Shown here piece by piece: positions 21,830-33,384 of a DNA stretch of 64,000 nt. This DNA comes from Lepeophtheirus salmonis (taxonomy: Eukaryota; Arthropoda; Copepoda; Siphonostomatoida; Caligidae), in assembly GCF_016086655.4 (NCBI RefSeq), contig NC_052140.2, forward strand, positions 23,002,001 through 23,066,000. Direction: 5' to 3'. Under the pieces are notes generated by a model that was given only the letters and a program-made list of their open reading frames with translations, was not told the origin of the DNA and ran no database searches. Both the position numbers and the translations under genes were made by a program. Each line of letters begins with the position of its first letter. Positions within the stretch are counted from its first letter, which is position 1.

Positions 21830-22460
21830 AGTCAAAAATTACAAAATCCAATTTTTGGGGAAAAAAATTAAAAAATCAACAGCTGATCACAAAAAATTCA
21901 ATTTTTTGAAAAAAAAATTCAGAAATGAAATATTAAATTTTTAGAAAAAATAAATACAAATATTAAATTTTTGAAAAAAAAATAAATACAAATATTAAAT
22001 TTTTTAGAAAAAAAAAATACAAATATTAAATTTTTGAAAAAAATGAAAAATCCTCAGCGAACAATTCAGCGATTCAAATCAAAAAAAAATTAAATTTTTG
22101 GGATTTTTTTTTTGTAAATATCCATAGTAATTCACAAAAAATATTTTTTTAGAACATAATTTCAAAGTCTAAAGCTATGCACAAAAAAACAAAAATGAAA
22201 TATTAAATTTGTAGAAAAGAAAAATACAAATATTAAATTTTTGGAAAAAATGAACAACTCCTCAGCGATTCTCAAAAATTTAAATTTTTGGGATTTTTTT
22301 TTGTAAATATCCATAGCAATTCACAAAAATATTTTTTAGAATGTAATTTCAAAATCTAAAGCTGTGTACAAAAAAATTCAAAAATATATCCAAAAAATTT
22401 TTTTTGTAAAAAAAAATGTTACCTCTATTTTTGTGAAATTTTTTTTATCCTGAGCAATAA
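21830..22460. repeat. AT-rich nested tandem repeat array
   Basis: Units of about 30-35 bp around atacaaatattaaattttt are repeated about four times (21945-22045). A higher-order duplication of about 190 bp follows: the word aatttttgggattttttttt at about 22093 recurs at about 22283, each followed by 'atatccatag-aattcac' and 'atttcaaa-tctaaagct'. The same kind of unit (ccatagct-ttcacaaaaa-ttaaat) reappears at 62400-62620 and, inverted, at 60840-61160. Non-coding. Confidence 0.75.
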
Positions 22461-22567
22461 AATTTCTAGTAAAAAGGAAAAAAATCCTATATTTGTGGGA
22501 CGGACACCTCCAGTCCACCCCTCCATATATGCTGTACATAATTACAAATTACTTGCATTTATTGAAA

Positions 22568-22796
22568 CTAGTGTTGTGTTGGTCTTTATTTACTACTCGA
22601 GCCTGCAGTCTCATCCGGTTCAGTCCTGCAGTTCTAAAACTAATAAAGTTCGGTCCTTAATGACGTCACTCAACTTTATTTCTTCTTTTGTAATAACTTC
22701 GAGTACAAACAATAGGAAGGACCGGTCCCAAGGACTGATATGACCAATCCGAAGACTGTACTGGACCGAATAAATAAAGACTGATACAAAACTAAT
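22568..22796. mobile_element. MITE family M, copy 1
   Basis: About 229 bp whose two ends are inverse: ctagtgttgtgttggtcttt at the left; reading inward from the right, ttagttttgtatcagtcttt, then 'atttattcgg(tccagt)'. It is rich in ggtccagtcc/ggaccgg words and contains tgacgtcac near 22665. A second copy lies at 41112-41381 and a fragment at 60467-60560. No coding capacity. Confidence 0.7.
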
Positions 22797-23569
22797 TAAT
22801 TTATCCGAAGGGAAATACCGGATTCTCTCCTAAGTTCAATTTCCCCGTGTCTATAACTTGTGTTCAAAAATAAATGACTACTCAAAAACCTCTTCCTATG
22901 GATCCCACTTTACCAATCACTTTGTCAATGTGTCAATCTACAATAATAAAAAAATTAACACGTGTGAAATTCAGTAAAGTTTGTCAACCCCTTCAAGGAT
23001 CATATGATTCAAAGACAAGACGAGAGAGGAAAAAGAAGGAAGTATTCATAGATTTGAGGGATTTGATTGCTCAAAGAACCAGCAGGAGTTTGACAAACAG
23101 CTGCGTGCTAATGAATCATATATGTATTTGAATACATTTTATATATTTGATGTTGACTTATTATTCATTATTAAATTACTCATAAAGGAATGATAGTAGT
23201 AGATAATATATAGAATAAATATCATGAATTAAGTCATTAATGTAATTAAGATATTGTAATCAAATGAGTAATTTACGTTCCTGTGTGTTCTTGCTTACAA
23301 CATCAAAAAGCTCCATGTATATAGATTAAAGCCGACAAAGAAATTGCTTACGTATATATTTTTATAAAATTGCACACTCCAAAGTTATGCAATACTGGAA
23401 TTCAGTCGAGAGTAGTTATTGGTCAAACGTCATTAGTCATGATTAGTGTTCAAACTCGTTCCGAGACTATTTCAGGGTATAATAAAGGAATCCAATTTAT
23501 TTTTAGAAAAAAAGAACCTTAGCGCAGATACAAATATTAAAAATATATCTCAATCAATGTAGCACAGGT

Positions 23570-24190
23570 CCTGGAAACAATAAGCCAATCTAAATTCATG
23601 CATTCCAGGATGATGCAATCGATCAGGGACTTATTCGTTGTATGAGAACCTTTGTCAACTTTTGAATCAATGTTTCAATAGACAAAAATAATCCATGGGA
23701 TTCAGGCCGTGGGAGGTAAGAGATCCAATATCCTTGGACTCCCAGTTGTAATAGTGCTTCTGGAGTGGCTTAGTGGCATGCATTCAAAAGACCGTCTCAA
23801 GTCAGCATATCATCTTCTGCACCTGGCTGATGATATCATTGGTCTAGAGGATCTTCCTTCTGTGATCAAACACATCTTTCCTTGTGATTACTCCACAGGG
23901 ATCCTTGGTCTCAACAGTGGCCTTCCTCAACTTAGCCACACTTCCCCTGTATAAACTTGTCATCTTTAATACCATAGCATTGCTGATATCCCGATCATTG
24001 TTACCCAAATCCTCACAACAGTTCACCTGCGTTCTATCTATGAAAATATAATTGGCTTGGAAGTCTCTGTTGTTGACTACATGGCGGTCTTTTGACACCT
24101 AAGTGAAACGTTTAGATGCAAATATTTTGTGGTTTTACACCCTGCACAGTTTTTTTAACATATTGGCCTCTGGATCTAGTCCAGAGAAAA
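23570..24190 (-). pseudogene. ITm transposase remnant, internally deleted
   Basis: On the minus strand the frame 23844-24098 includes a helix-turn-helix-like region ending GVITRKDVFDHRRKIL. After several stops the sequence jumps to the C-terminal motif (WESKDIGSLTSHGLNPMDYFC, matching WPPNSPDLNPMDYFVW) near 23690-23740. The central catalytic region is deleted. A mariner-like end (tgcagggtgtaaaaccac, minus strand) lies at about 24145. The left terminus was not resolved. Confidence 0.55.
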
Positions 24191-24432
24191 AGATTGGCCT
24201 GGATTGGTCTGATCAACAAATTCGATAAAAGTTTCATCTATAACTTAATAAATTATGTAATTTGAAAACATTCACTTTAATGATGACGTTATAAGAAATT
24301 CTAATGTAATTCCGTCCGTCTCTACTCCATTATTAATTTGGTAATATTTCCTAATACAGTCTTCTTGTGGAGTTTTACGTTTGTAATCAGTTCTATGTGT
24401 GTAAATAACAGCACAATGCTGCATAATTCTGA

Positions 24433-24490
24433 GGACCTACGAGGTTGGCCTGAAAAGGTTTGCTAAGATAAAAATACTTTTTGAATGGTT
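24433..24490 (+). repeat. Solo mariner-type terminal repeat
   Basis: tacgaggttggcctgaaaa followed by ggtttgc resembles the left terminus of many mariners (TACGAGG...TCAAAAAGT). No transposase follows within 1 kb. Confidence 0.35.
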
Positions 24491-24499
24491 CTGATTAGA

Positions 24500-25690
24500 C
24501 ATAGACTGATATTAAAATATTTTCTAGTCCGATATTGTATAAAACAAACGATGGACGAATCCTCTTCTTTTCTTTCTTTTTTTCATTTTCACATATTTGA
24601 CCTTTAGCATAAAAGTTAGCTAGATTTTTTTCTGAAATTAGAGTGTGGATTACATCTACATATATTTTTCAACAAATCATTATAAATTTATGATTTACAA
24701 ATTATCCTTTTTTAACAAATTCGGGCTCCGCAAATTGCACTTTTAAAGTAGCCAAAACTGATTTTCATAATAAAAAGTTAAGAAATTGACAGATTTTGAA
24801 AGGCCCATATTGGGACTCATGTATGTCTGTTAAATCAAATAAAAGATTTGAAACTATAGTTAGCACTCTTGGGCGTCATAGCTCATCCCAATATTTTGAA
24901 TAAAAAGCATATAATTGACTCAAATGTGTCAATAAAATAATGGACTGCATGTATTTATGAAGTTTATAAAATATATTGGGATTTTCTCTTTTTGTTGTTT
25001 TTTAATTTAATTTGGGTGTATCACATATAACAGTTAATTTAATGGTTGGTATTGTTAGAATAGATACATCCCTAGAATTTATGAAATGAATACACTCTTT
25101 TATCATATATAATTTGCAACAAACAATTCCTCGACTATCATTTAGAAACATATTTACGCTCTGTTTATGTCATTTTTTAAATGTCTACATTCAAGCCATT
25201 AAATTCAATTCTCACACTTCAAGTGCAGATAATAAATCGAGATATTTTATACATAATATAAACTTCTTTATCATAATATTCAATAAATTATATGATTCCA
25301 TTTTGATATAAACGTATATATATTTAAAAAAAAACAAAAAAACTACAAAAACAAAGGTGTTTATTGTTCAGGGTGCGTTGTTGAAATTTGAGCACTTATA
25401 AAAGATAGGAATTAGAAAAACATATGAAAGGAAAGGATAGTTCCTTCCATCAGCTGACAAGCTTTATGTATTGATATCTCCCTTCAAAAAAATTAAAACA
25501 AAAGCTGTTTTTATTGATATCTCCCTCCAAAAATATTGACACAATCAGTCAAAAAATTAACCTCACAAATAAACAAAAAACTTGGTATTTCTGCTCTAAT
25601 TTGATCGAAACAAACACAGAAAGATACCCAACCTTTAATTAAGCCATGCAGGCAGATTATTTACAACACCAAGAAGGTCATTAATGATGG
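24500..25690. other. No gene recognised
   Basis: AT-rich sequence without transposon ends or domains. Short open frames such as 25114-25311 are low-complexity. Confidence 0.5.
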
Positions 25691-25829
25691 TATTGGCTTC
25701 AAAGTGAAGGTGGAAAGTATTGTTTGGTTCAAAATATATCCAAATGACATCAAGGAGACCGCCCAGACCAGCCAAACGAAATCCATTCGAATTCAACCTA
25801 AGAATTCAATATTTTCAAAGCAATTATCA

Positions 25830-27150
25830 AATTTTGAGAGTCCGTCATTGACACTAAAAGTTCCTACAGCTCTATCGTTATCAAGTACTTTTCCATTACT
25901 CGAAGAGTACAATAGGCCTACTGCATCATCTTCTAGCCACATGCCCAGGCCAGGGACTGCTGTACAAGATTACCGAATCTTGAAGCTCTCAAGGCTTCCA
26001 TTGTTGAGCATTTGAACACCAATAACTCAAATTACATTAATACTATCTATCAAGGCTTCTGGTGGTAAATTGAGACCATTATCAAAGTCGATGGATGCAA
26101 TATTGAAGATTAGAAATGGCAACAGATTTCCTAACATCTGTAGCAATTTTAGTGTATGTAGAAACTTTAGTAAACTCCCTTAGAATGCCGTCAAAGTGGC
26201 ATAGTAATGAGTTTGCGAATGTTGGAGGGTCCGTTATTGACACAAAAAGTTTGTTCAGTGCTATTAAACAATTCTCCATAACTTAAAGAATGCAAAAGGC
26301 CTGATGTATTATCACCGTAAAGCCAAATGTCGAGGCCAGCGGCAACTGGATAAGAGCTCCAAATCTTGAAGTACTCAAGCCTTCTATTGAGTAACTCCAG
26401 AACTACAATAGCTCCAACTTATAATTACTACCTTTCAGAGCTTCCGGGGGCGTATTGAGACCATCATCAAAGTGACCATTGGATATTAAAATGGGCAACA
26501 CATGTGCCAACATCTGTAGCAAGTTTAACTAATGTAGCTTCCCTACAATGTCATCAAAAAGTCAGAGAAGAAGAGTTTGACAAAGTTGGAGAGTACGGTA
26601 TTGACACAAAATTTCGTCTGGATCAGCTCCAGCGTTGTGAAGCACTTCTCAAAAGCATAACAAGTGCAAAAGGCCTGTCGTATTATTACCTTCGAGCCAA
26701 ATGTTGAGGGCTGGCTTCCAGGGGCGTATGAAGGCCATCATTCAAGAGAATGGACATTCCATTGAATATCAAAAATGGCAACATATGTGCCAATATCTGT
26801 AGCAAGTTTAGTTAATGTAGCTCTACCAGAATAGCGTCGAGAATACAGAGGGAAGTGTTTGATATTGTTTAAGCGTCTTTATCGACACTAAAAGGTAGTC
26901 AGGACCAGGTCCAGGGTTGTCAAGCACTTCTCCATAACTTAAGGATGGCAAAAGCTAGTGGCATCATCACTTTCCAGCTACATAACCAAACGAGGGTTCA
27001 CAAGATAAGGGCACCGAATCTTGAAACAGTCAAAACATCCATTGAGGAGCATTAAAACTTTATGTGCTCCAATTACATTATTATCCCCGATCAGAAATTG
27101 CAATACATTTGCTGACATCTTTTAGCAAGTTCAGCTAATGTAACTCTCCA
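25830..27150. repeat. Four-unit degenerate tandem array, monomer about 280-390 bp, identity unknown
   Basis: A landmark ccgtcattgacac-aaaag recurs at about 25841, 26230, 26597 and 26876. A second landmark, catctgtagcaa followed by 'aatgtagc', recurs at about 26134, 26511, 26796 and 27116. Other shared words are gcaaaaggcctg, ccaaatgtcgagg and attgagaccatcatcaaagt. Units two to four are shortened by deletions. The minus strand keeps a 65-residue frame across one unit (26082-26279; KIATDVRKSVAISN), with a similar but interrupted reading in neighbours. It may derive from a coding repeat, but I do not recognise the family. Sequence from 25690 to 25830 may be a further partial unit. Confidence 0.7.
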
Positions 27151-27540
27151 TATTTTTGAAATAAAACAGCTTAAATTCCAGATTCTAAGTTTTTACTTTT
27201 CAATGAAACACCCAATACATAGAATTGATTACCTTGAAATGATTCATGCTTTATATTTTGTAGCGTTAGATTATTAATTGCTTGTGGGATGTGTTGAGTA
27301 ATGAATTTACTATTTTATTTTATTATGAAAATGCTATATGAACAATAAAAAAAACATAATATTTGCAATGTAGATATTACCTGAGTTTTTACTGACTAAG
27401 GTTTCTTTATTTGAAAAGCATTACTACTTTTGTTGAACGTCTAAGAGGCTATGTACTAAGTATGTACATGGGACTGTGTTTATTTTCAACTTTTTTCGAA
27501 TTTGTATTATGGCTAGCATGGAAAAGAAGATATATGATAT

Positions 27541-27935
27541 AAGTATGAGCTATGCAAAATTGCATTGTCCTTTGAGGTCATCTTTAGGTCGCACATTTCA
27601 TTCAAATTTTGAAAAGAAACAAAAGTTACCTAGTTCGTCATTCAGAATTACATTACAGCATTAATCATTATTGTGCCTTAATTAGTTATGATGAACATTG
27701 TTCTAAGCCAGGGTTGGCAACCTATGGCACATGTGCCACTGCTGGCATGTGCTAATTTAAACATATTTCCGTAGTAAGTGTGTGGTTATTACCAATATTG
27801 TTGATAGTGGCACAATCATTCATTATAAATGTTGAAGTTGGGACTCCATGTCCCAAGGGTTTGCTTACCCCTGTTCTAAGCTATGACAAAATGAAAAATT
27901 GTTTTTCCTTCTCCCACTTATTCTTTGTCACAGCT
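27541..27935 (+). repeat. Dispersed repeat related to the 5525-6499 element, interrupted by a hAT MITE
   Basis: gctatgcaaaattgcattg, then 'gaggtcatctttaggtcgcacatttc' and 'taattagttatgatgaacattgttctaagc', parallel 5575-5730. The copy is split after gttctaagc by the 165 bp insertion at 27709-27873 and resumes at ctatgacaaaatg. Confidence 0.6.
27709..27873. mobile_element. hAT MITE with perfect 8-bp target-site duplication
   Basis: A 165 bp element. The left end cagggttggcaacctatggc and the right end, reading inward caggggtaagcaaacccttg, are hAT-type termini. It is flanked by the exact duplication ttctaagc (27701-27708 and 27874-27881). No coding capacity; it presumably moved with transposase supplied in trans. 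Perfect flanks suggest a younger insertion than most elements in the window. Confidence 0.85.
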
Positions 27936-28240
27936 CATGACAGCTAAGCAGCTGTCCTCCATAACATTCATCGTCAGGATACCATGTTGATTTTCGGTAG
28001 GTCATATTTTATACAACTAACTGAGAGTAACTCAAAGGATTTGTTGCGGATTTCCAATTTGTTCGTCGTGATTGTTGGACTCGGAGTAGATAGAAATAAG
28101 TTGTCACATCAGACTAATTCTTGCTAATGTCTTTGTTTATTTCCTTCTCCCTCTCCTCACTTGTGACAGCTGCTTGCAGATGATCTAACAAAACTTCATG
28201 ACTACTAGGCTGCACTCTTCCAAAAATATTGTTTGAAGGT
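27895..28240 (+). repeat. Dispersed repeat family R, copies 2 and 3 in tandem
   Basis: Copy 2 (about 27895-28000) has tttgtcacagctcatgacag and accatgttgattttcggtag. Copy 3 (about 28025-28240) has cttgtgacagctgcttgcag and 'catgactactaggctgc'. Both align with 13620-13850. Confidence 0.55.
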
Positions 28241-28260
28241 AATTTACGCAAGAACGCAAA

Positions 28261-28711
28261 GCTTTAGGTGTGCTACTCGCGGGTCACCCGGTACACAGTA
28301 GAGCGGTTACAGTTCAACCATTTACATATATCTGAATGTAATTTTCCAAACGTGGATAGTTCCAGAATTGCAGTTCTATTTGTTTGGTTATAACGATCTT
28401 ATTTATCGATTTACTTTACTAATTTTTTGTTGACAGTTATTTTAGACAATTCCTTACAATAATTTGAAGGGTTGAAACTTGAAATATAACCAATAGCATT
28501 AATGTGTACCATTTAAAAAGGTGTTGATTTGCAGACGGAGGGCCCTGTATCGTTGCTTCAAAATTAACTTATGAATCCTCGACATAGGCATGAAGGAGTT
28601 GAACTTTTTTTTAGGTGGGGGGGGACATTCATATTTTGCTTAAATATTTGTGACTTGCATTGAAAAAAAAAATATATTTTATTGACTTTTTTTCAAATTT
28701 ATTATTGATTG
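28261..28711 (+). repeat. 450-bp direct repeat D, copy 1
   Basis: It begins gctttaggtgtgctactcgc and runs through ggtgttgatttgcagacgga to a T/A-rich tail near 28700. It matches 29619-30070 closely (about 90 percent by eye) over the full length, in the same orientation, 1358 bp apart. No open frame or terminal inversion was recognised. Confidence 0.8.
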
Positions 28712-28979
28712 CCTTCTCAATTTTTTTTAGCATCCCCAAAATACAACTGATTTTATTACACAGGACACAGTATTGTAAAGGAAACAATAAAATGAGTATC
28801 TCTTGAGAATCCTTACACGAGTGATTCGAATTGATAACAGTCTTGGAATATCAAATAAGAAACAAACTTCATACTCCCATCTTTAAAAAAATATAGCCCA
28901 TGTACAGTTCATATTTTATGCAACTCTACCTTTACATAAGTCCATTAAAATACTTCTTTAGGGGCAAACTATATACATA

Positions 28980-29001
28980 ATCCTTATATATATATATATA
29001 T
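28980..29001. repeat. TA microsatellite
   Basis: A run of alternating t and a between cctta and caaac. Another run of similar length lies at 33866-33884. Confidence 0.8.
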
Positions 29002-29618
29002 CAAACTTTGACAGTTTGAGTTGTTTTTATGTTGAACAAATTATGTTACATAACAAGGCTCATCATCGTCTTAGTTACATAAGGGGCCCTTCATATCATA
29101 TTAATTGACCAAAAAAAAAAAAAAACATTAATAAATAAACGTTGATATATCTTTAACTCTATTATACATATATTTTAATTGACGATTCGTTTTATTTCTG
29201 CTCTTGCAAGACATTCATATGTATACATAGCAAACATATTTCCAGTCCATGAATGTCTTTCTCCAACATGATTATGCCATGAATTAAGTCAATCGTTCAA
29301 TGATGTCTATAAATGTTAGTGATGCGAGGAATCCAACAAAAGGCTTAATGCCGATGCGATTCTAGTCAAAATTACCAATTATAATGCTTACTAGTTTATT
29401 TTTTCAAATAATAGTTCAAAAATAGCATTGTGCTATCAGGGGCGTCCACAGGGTTATATTTTTGGGGAGAAGGGGCTTGGTTTAAAAAAATTTTATTTAA
29501 AAAAAAAAATGCTGCGGCCAAATTCACGAGAAGGTCATTCCTGATTACGTCGTCTATTTTACCTTCAATAGTGCCTTGAACGCAAACTATTCTGGCCTTA
29601 TACATGTACATTGATGAA

Positions 29619-30070
29619 GCTTTAGGTGTGCTACTCGCGGGTTACCCGGTACACAGTAAAGCGGTTACAGTCCAACCATTTACATATCCCTGATGGTAAT
29701 TTTCCAAACGTGGATATCTCCGAAATTGCAGTTCAATGTGTTTGGTTATGACGACCTCATTTATCGATTTACTTTACTAATTTTTGGTTTACAGTTATTT
29801 TAGATAATTCCTAACAATAATTTAAAGAGTTAAACATTTAAATATAACAAATAGGGCAAATGTGTACCATTTAAAGAGGTGTTGATTTGCAGGCGGAGGG
29901 GCCTGTATAGTTGCTTCAAAATTAACTTATGAATCCTGGTCATATAGGCATGAAGGAGTTGAACTTTTTTTAGGTGGAGGGGGGGCATTCATATTTTGCT
30001 TAAATGTTTGTGACTTGCATTGAAAGAAAAAATATTTTATTAACTTTTTTTCAAATTTTATATTGATGGT
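29619..30070 (+). repeat. 450-bp direct repeat D, copy 2
   Basis: Second copy, beginning gctttaggtgtgctactcgc. Differences from copy 1 are scattered point changes and homopolymer length changes, such as the G run near 29975. The G-rich run followed by cattcatattttgcttaaat is conserved in both. Confidence 0.8.
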
Positions 30071-30079
30071 TTTTTAAAA

Positions 30080-31590
30080 AAAAAATTTTTTTGTTAATAC
30101 TATTAAAAATATATAGTTCATACACTTTTTAAGAAAGGACTATTCATTAACTTCTTTCAGAAATAAATTTGGGCATTTTTTGCTTCTTGCCCAAATATAC
30201 ATGGAACAGTTACTGTTATTTTTTACAAGTGTGTAACCCTACACACTTCTCCCATCTCTGTAGTCCTTCCAAATAGTACACAGCGCTTTTATCTAAAAAA
30301 TAATTGTGTACAAGATACTTTTTGTTTTTAGCCCAATTACTCCGTGTTGTATTGACGTAGACGCCTCAAATTTTAAAACAACCAGACTTTATACGTCTGC
30401 TAATGTTTGGAATGATTTAAAAGTTACCCTTTCAACAAAAATATTGAATAACAGCCAAATACTCAATTTTGTCAAGTGTCACCAAAAGACTCACATCCGC
30501 TCACTTAAACGACATAACCACTTCAAGTCCAAAATGGGTGCCACTTTGGTGAGTAACTGTTAACAGATGCTAAATAGATGCGACTAGTTTTTACGAGTGC
30601 TGCCATGCTCACGTTGAGATTGGAAACTTTTCAGACCAAATTCGCAAACAATGATATGTAAATAATATGTTAAATTAAATAAATTAGTCTGCTTCAAGTA
30701 CTTGAGATGATTTCATTAGCAATGATCGAAAAACAACTGTTACGTGAGGGGATACCCCTCTTATTTAGATGTCCTTACGTCAGGAATGAAAGAATTGTGC
30801 AGATATTTTGCGAATGTAAAAACTCTAATTTAAAAAAAAATAATTTTTACAAATTCCTTACTCTCACCATCAATTGTTTTAGTAATGGATTTGAAAATGA
30901 TTGATTATTTTTTTTTTTTTAAATAAAACTGTTAGGGAAAAATATTAAAAAAATACTGTTCTGATTGCCAATTACAAAAAAACTCACACTTTAAAAAATG
31001 CTTACAATTTACAACTCTACCCATGACCAGAGTTGTATTATTTTTTTTTGCAACTTGTACTTAACAAGTACATTAATGCCGCCATGAGTACCTTTTTGCT
31101 TAATCATGGATTTTGCAAGAAATATAATTCCTTTTAAGTATGTAAAAAATGTTTTACAAGCGTTTCATTGTTCATCGCATCTCCTTGTTGTAATGGAAAT
31201 ATGTATCCACTATGTATCTATTAATCTATGTAGGTCTTTGAAGGTGCATCTCCTCACATCAGTAAAGAGCAGCTGTATTAATAGACTCTTATTTCTTCTA
31301 ATTCTTCATGTAGAGTAATGAACGTTCGCAGATGTAGTTTTGTTGAGTTCGAACCTCATCAATTCTTCTTGTAGTGAAGGGAAGAAGAAGAAAACAATCC
31401 AACACCTTTGCTTGGGTGAAAAAAAATACCATTATTATTATTACAGCCATTATAAAATCCGATCTAATTAACCACCCCCGCCCCATGACGTATGTGCCGG
31501 GTGTAGCAAAACTATTTCCGAAATCAGAACCCCAAACTTAATCAAGAATCATGTTTTTACACCTTTTCTTATTTATGCACTTTTAAAAAC
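30080..31590. other. No gene recognised
   Basis: AT-rich sequence. The open frames 30306-30563 and 30707-30904 have a fairly protein-like composition but no domain I can name and no convincing splice context. Confidence 0.4.
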
Positions 31591-32225
31591 CTTTTTAAGG
31601 TTTATTACAGTTCCAAATGACCTCCATTAGCCTTATAGATGGACTCCAAACTGGACCTGAAGGCAGAGCTGACCTCCTCCTGACCAATACATTGTTCATA
31701 TCGTCCCAAATCTCATTGATAGAGGCTGTCAGGCCCACAGTGTTGGGGTAGTGTTGCTCTCCACTTGCAGCCAGAAGCGAAAGACCAACGGATTTACGTC
31801 TGGTCAGGTTGGTGGCCACATTATCTTGTTCCAAAGGCCATGTTCTTCTAGGGGAATGATTAAATACCTTTAGACGTATATACAGGTCCTACAGCCTCTT
31901 GAAGAAACACATTGTTTTAGAGAAGCTGGCCTTGACCAATAGAATCAACTTGGACTTCCACTGGATGATTTAGTAGCCCGTTGGGAGCTTGTATCCGGTC
32001 GGTAACTAATTTAAGGGCATCTTGATGACATTTCATAGATATAGATTTATGGGGCGATCACCTTTAGCCTTCCTTTCCAGCAAATTTTTCGGCTTCCCTA
32101 CGTTTTTGACGTTGTACAGAGTCTTGGAGGCCACACCAGTTGTTTGTCAATGATCTTTTTTGTGGCTCCTACACGGAGCAAAGTGAGGACTTTGACGTTA
32201 TTCATCTTTCTCCATAGTTGTTAAA
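31590..32225 (-). pseudogene. ITm transposase remnant, central part lost
   Basis: Reading the minus strand from about 32205: a short N-terminal start (NVKVLTLLRVGATKKII-type, frameshifted) with a helix-turn-helix region, then a heavily broken middle. The C-terminal end lies at 31595-31834, with EQDNVATNLTRRKSVG in place of the PPqSPDLNPlD motif, ASINEIWDDM, and YKANGGHLE in another frame. The last block is the typical ITm C-terminus (vYkanGGhie). Stops and frameshifts throughout. Confidence 0.6.
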
Positions 32226-32331
32226 TAACAAAACAAGAGAGATCAACAGTTTAGACCATTAGTTAGATTCTCCTGTAGGTATTTATAAAATTATTCCACG
32301 CAGCCTTGATATATTAGCATTTAAAGCAGTG

Positions 32332-32360
32332 GTTTTTAACCTGGGGTTCGCTGAGACACT
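32332..32360 (+). repeat. hAT-type terminal repeat, partner not found
   Basis: cagtggtttttaacctgggg followed by ttcgct is a common hAT left terminus. I did not find the matching right end within the next 3 kb. Open frames on the minus strand at 32369-32603 have no recognised domain. Confidence 0.45.
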
Positions 32361-33384
32361 CTTAGGGGTTAAGCAAGTTGGAGATATTTAAAAAAATAGC
32401 TACTTATATGGAAACAACAACCAGAGAATGCAAACTTTCCCCAACTGGACGACTGTGCTAGTCCAATCGAAGATGTGGCTGGAATCGAATACATGTCTGT
32501 ACCTGGAGAGCTGAGGCAAGCAATAACCAGCCCTTGCAAAGTCTCTCGAGGGATTTTTGCCCGCCACAGGGTCATATCCAGAATTGGTGAGACAGCCTTT
32601 CACTTTTAGTGTTGCGACAGCGGACGTGATTGATAAATATCATTATAAAATCATTTAACTTCAGGAGAGCCACCTTCTTTAAAGACAATGGTTTTTGATA
32701 GCAACTGATGCATTGTTCATTTGGTGCAATATTAAAATGTATACTTATACTCTATAGAACTCATATTTTATTTTCCAATCACGAGTGGGTTCGTTGAATG
32801 AACTTCAGTACCTCCAATAAGGTTCAAGGAAGGTTAAGAGAAAATAGTTTCGACACACCCTGTACGTTAGTGCAACGTACAAACCTTCTTTGAATACGAC
32901 TATTCCTCCACCCCTCAATCCCCTAAGCGAGTACAACATTGATGTATGTATGGTTACATACGCAGTTAGTTATTTGGTATCGTATAACATACTTTTTATT
33001 TTTTCGTTGGTTGATATGAATGGAAAATAAACGCCATTTGCATAATGAGGTGTCTAAGTAAGTAAATCCATCAAATCGTCGACTACGGAATAAACAATTA
33101 ATATTGATGGCCTCTATATTATGTATGTATATAATCGATGTTTCCTTAGATATTTTATCAGTGAGCAAATCAACCATGTCTTTGGGGACACATAAGAACG
33201 TGCTGTGGGTAGCTATATTCCCTATTGTCTTCTGATTGAGCGGTTTATCATGACGTCGTGATTCTGTAAGTCCAACATCTTGTTCTGTAGATTTACTGGA
33301 ATTAGAAAAAAACTACATTAAACCGTTTTGAAATATGACAAAACTAAGTAGATTGGGCACTTGATCCGACCGCAAAATCTCCGC

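Noticed and set aside
22660..22672. tgacgtcac word as a regulatory CRE
   Set aside because: It lies inside a MITE and recurs in repeats; no nearby gene or promoter context.
23709..23954. 81-residue plus-strand frame
   Set aside because: Shadow of the minus-strand ITm transposase remnant in the same place.
28261..28330. tRNA-like promoter boxes at the start of repeat D (SINE hypothesis)
   Set aside because: gcggttacagttcaac resembles a B box only loosely and no A box at the right distance was seen.
30306..30904. Two open frames considered as exons of an unknown gene
   Set aside because: No homology I recognise, no matching splice sites between them; kept as unannotated sequence.
31421..31445. 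CRISPR-like or satellite array signals in AT-rich regions
   Set aside because: No equal-length direct repeats with unique spacers anywhere in the window; organism is eukaryotic.
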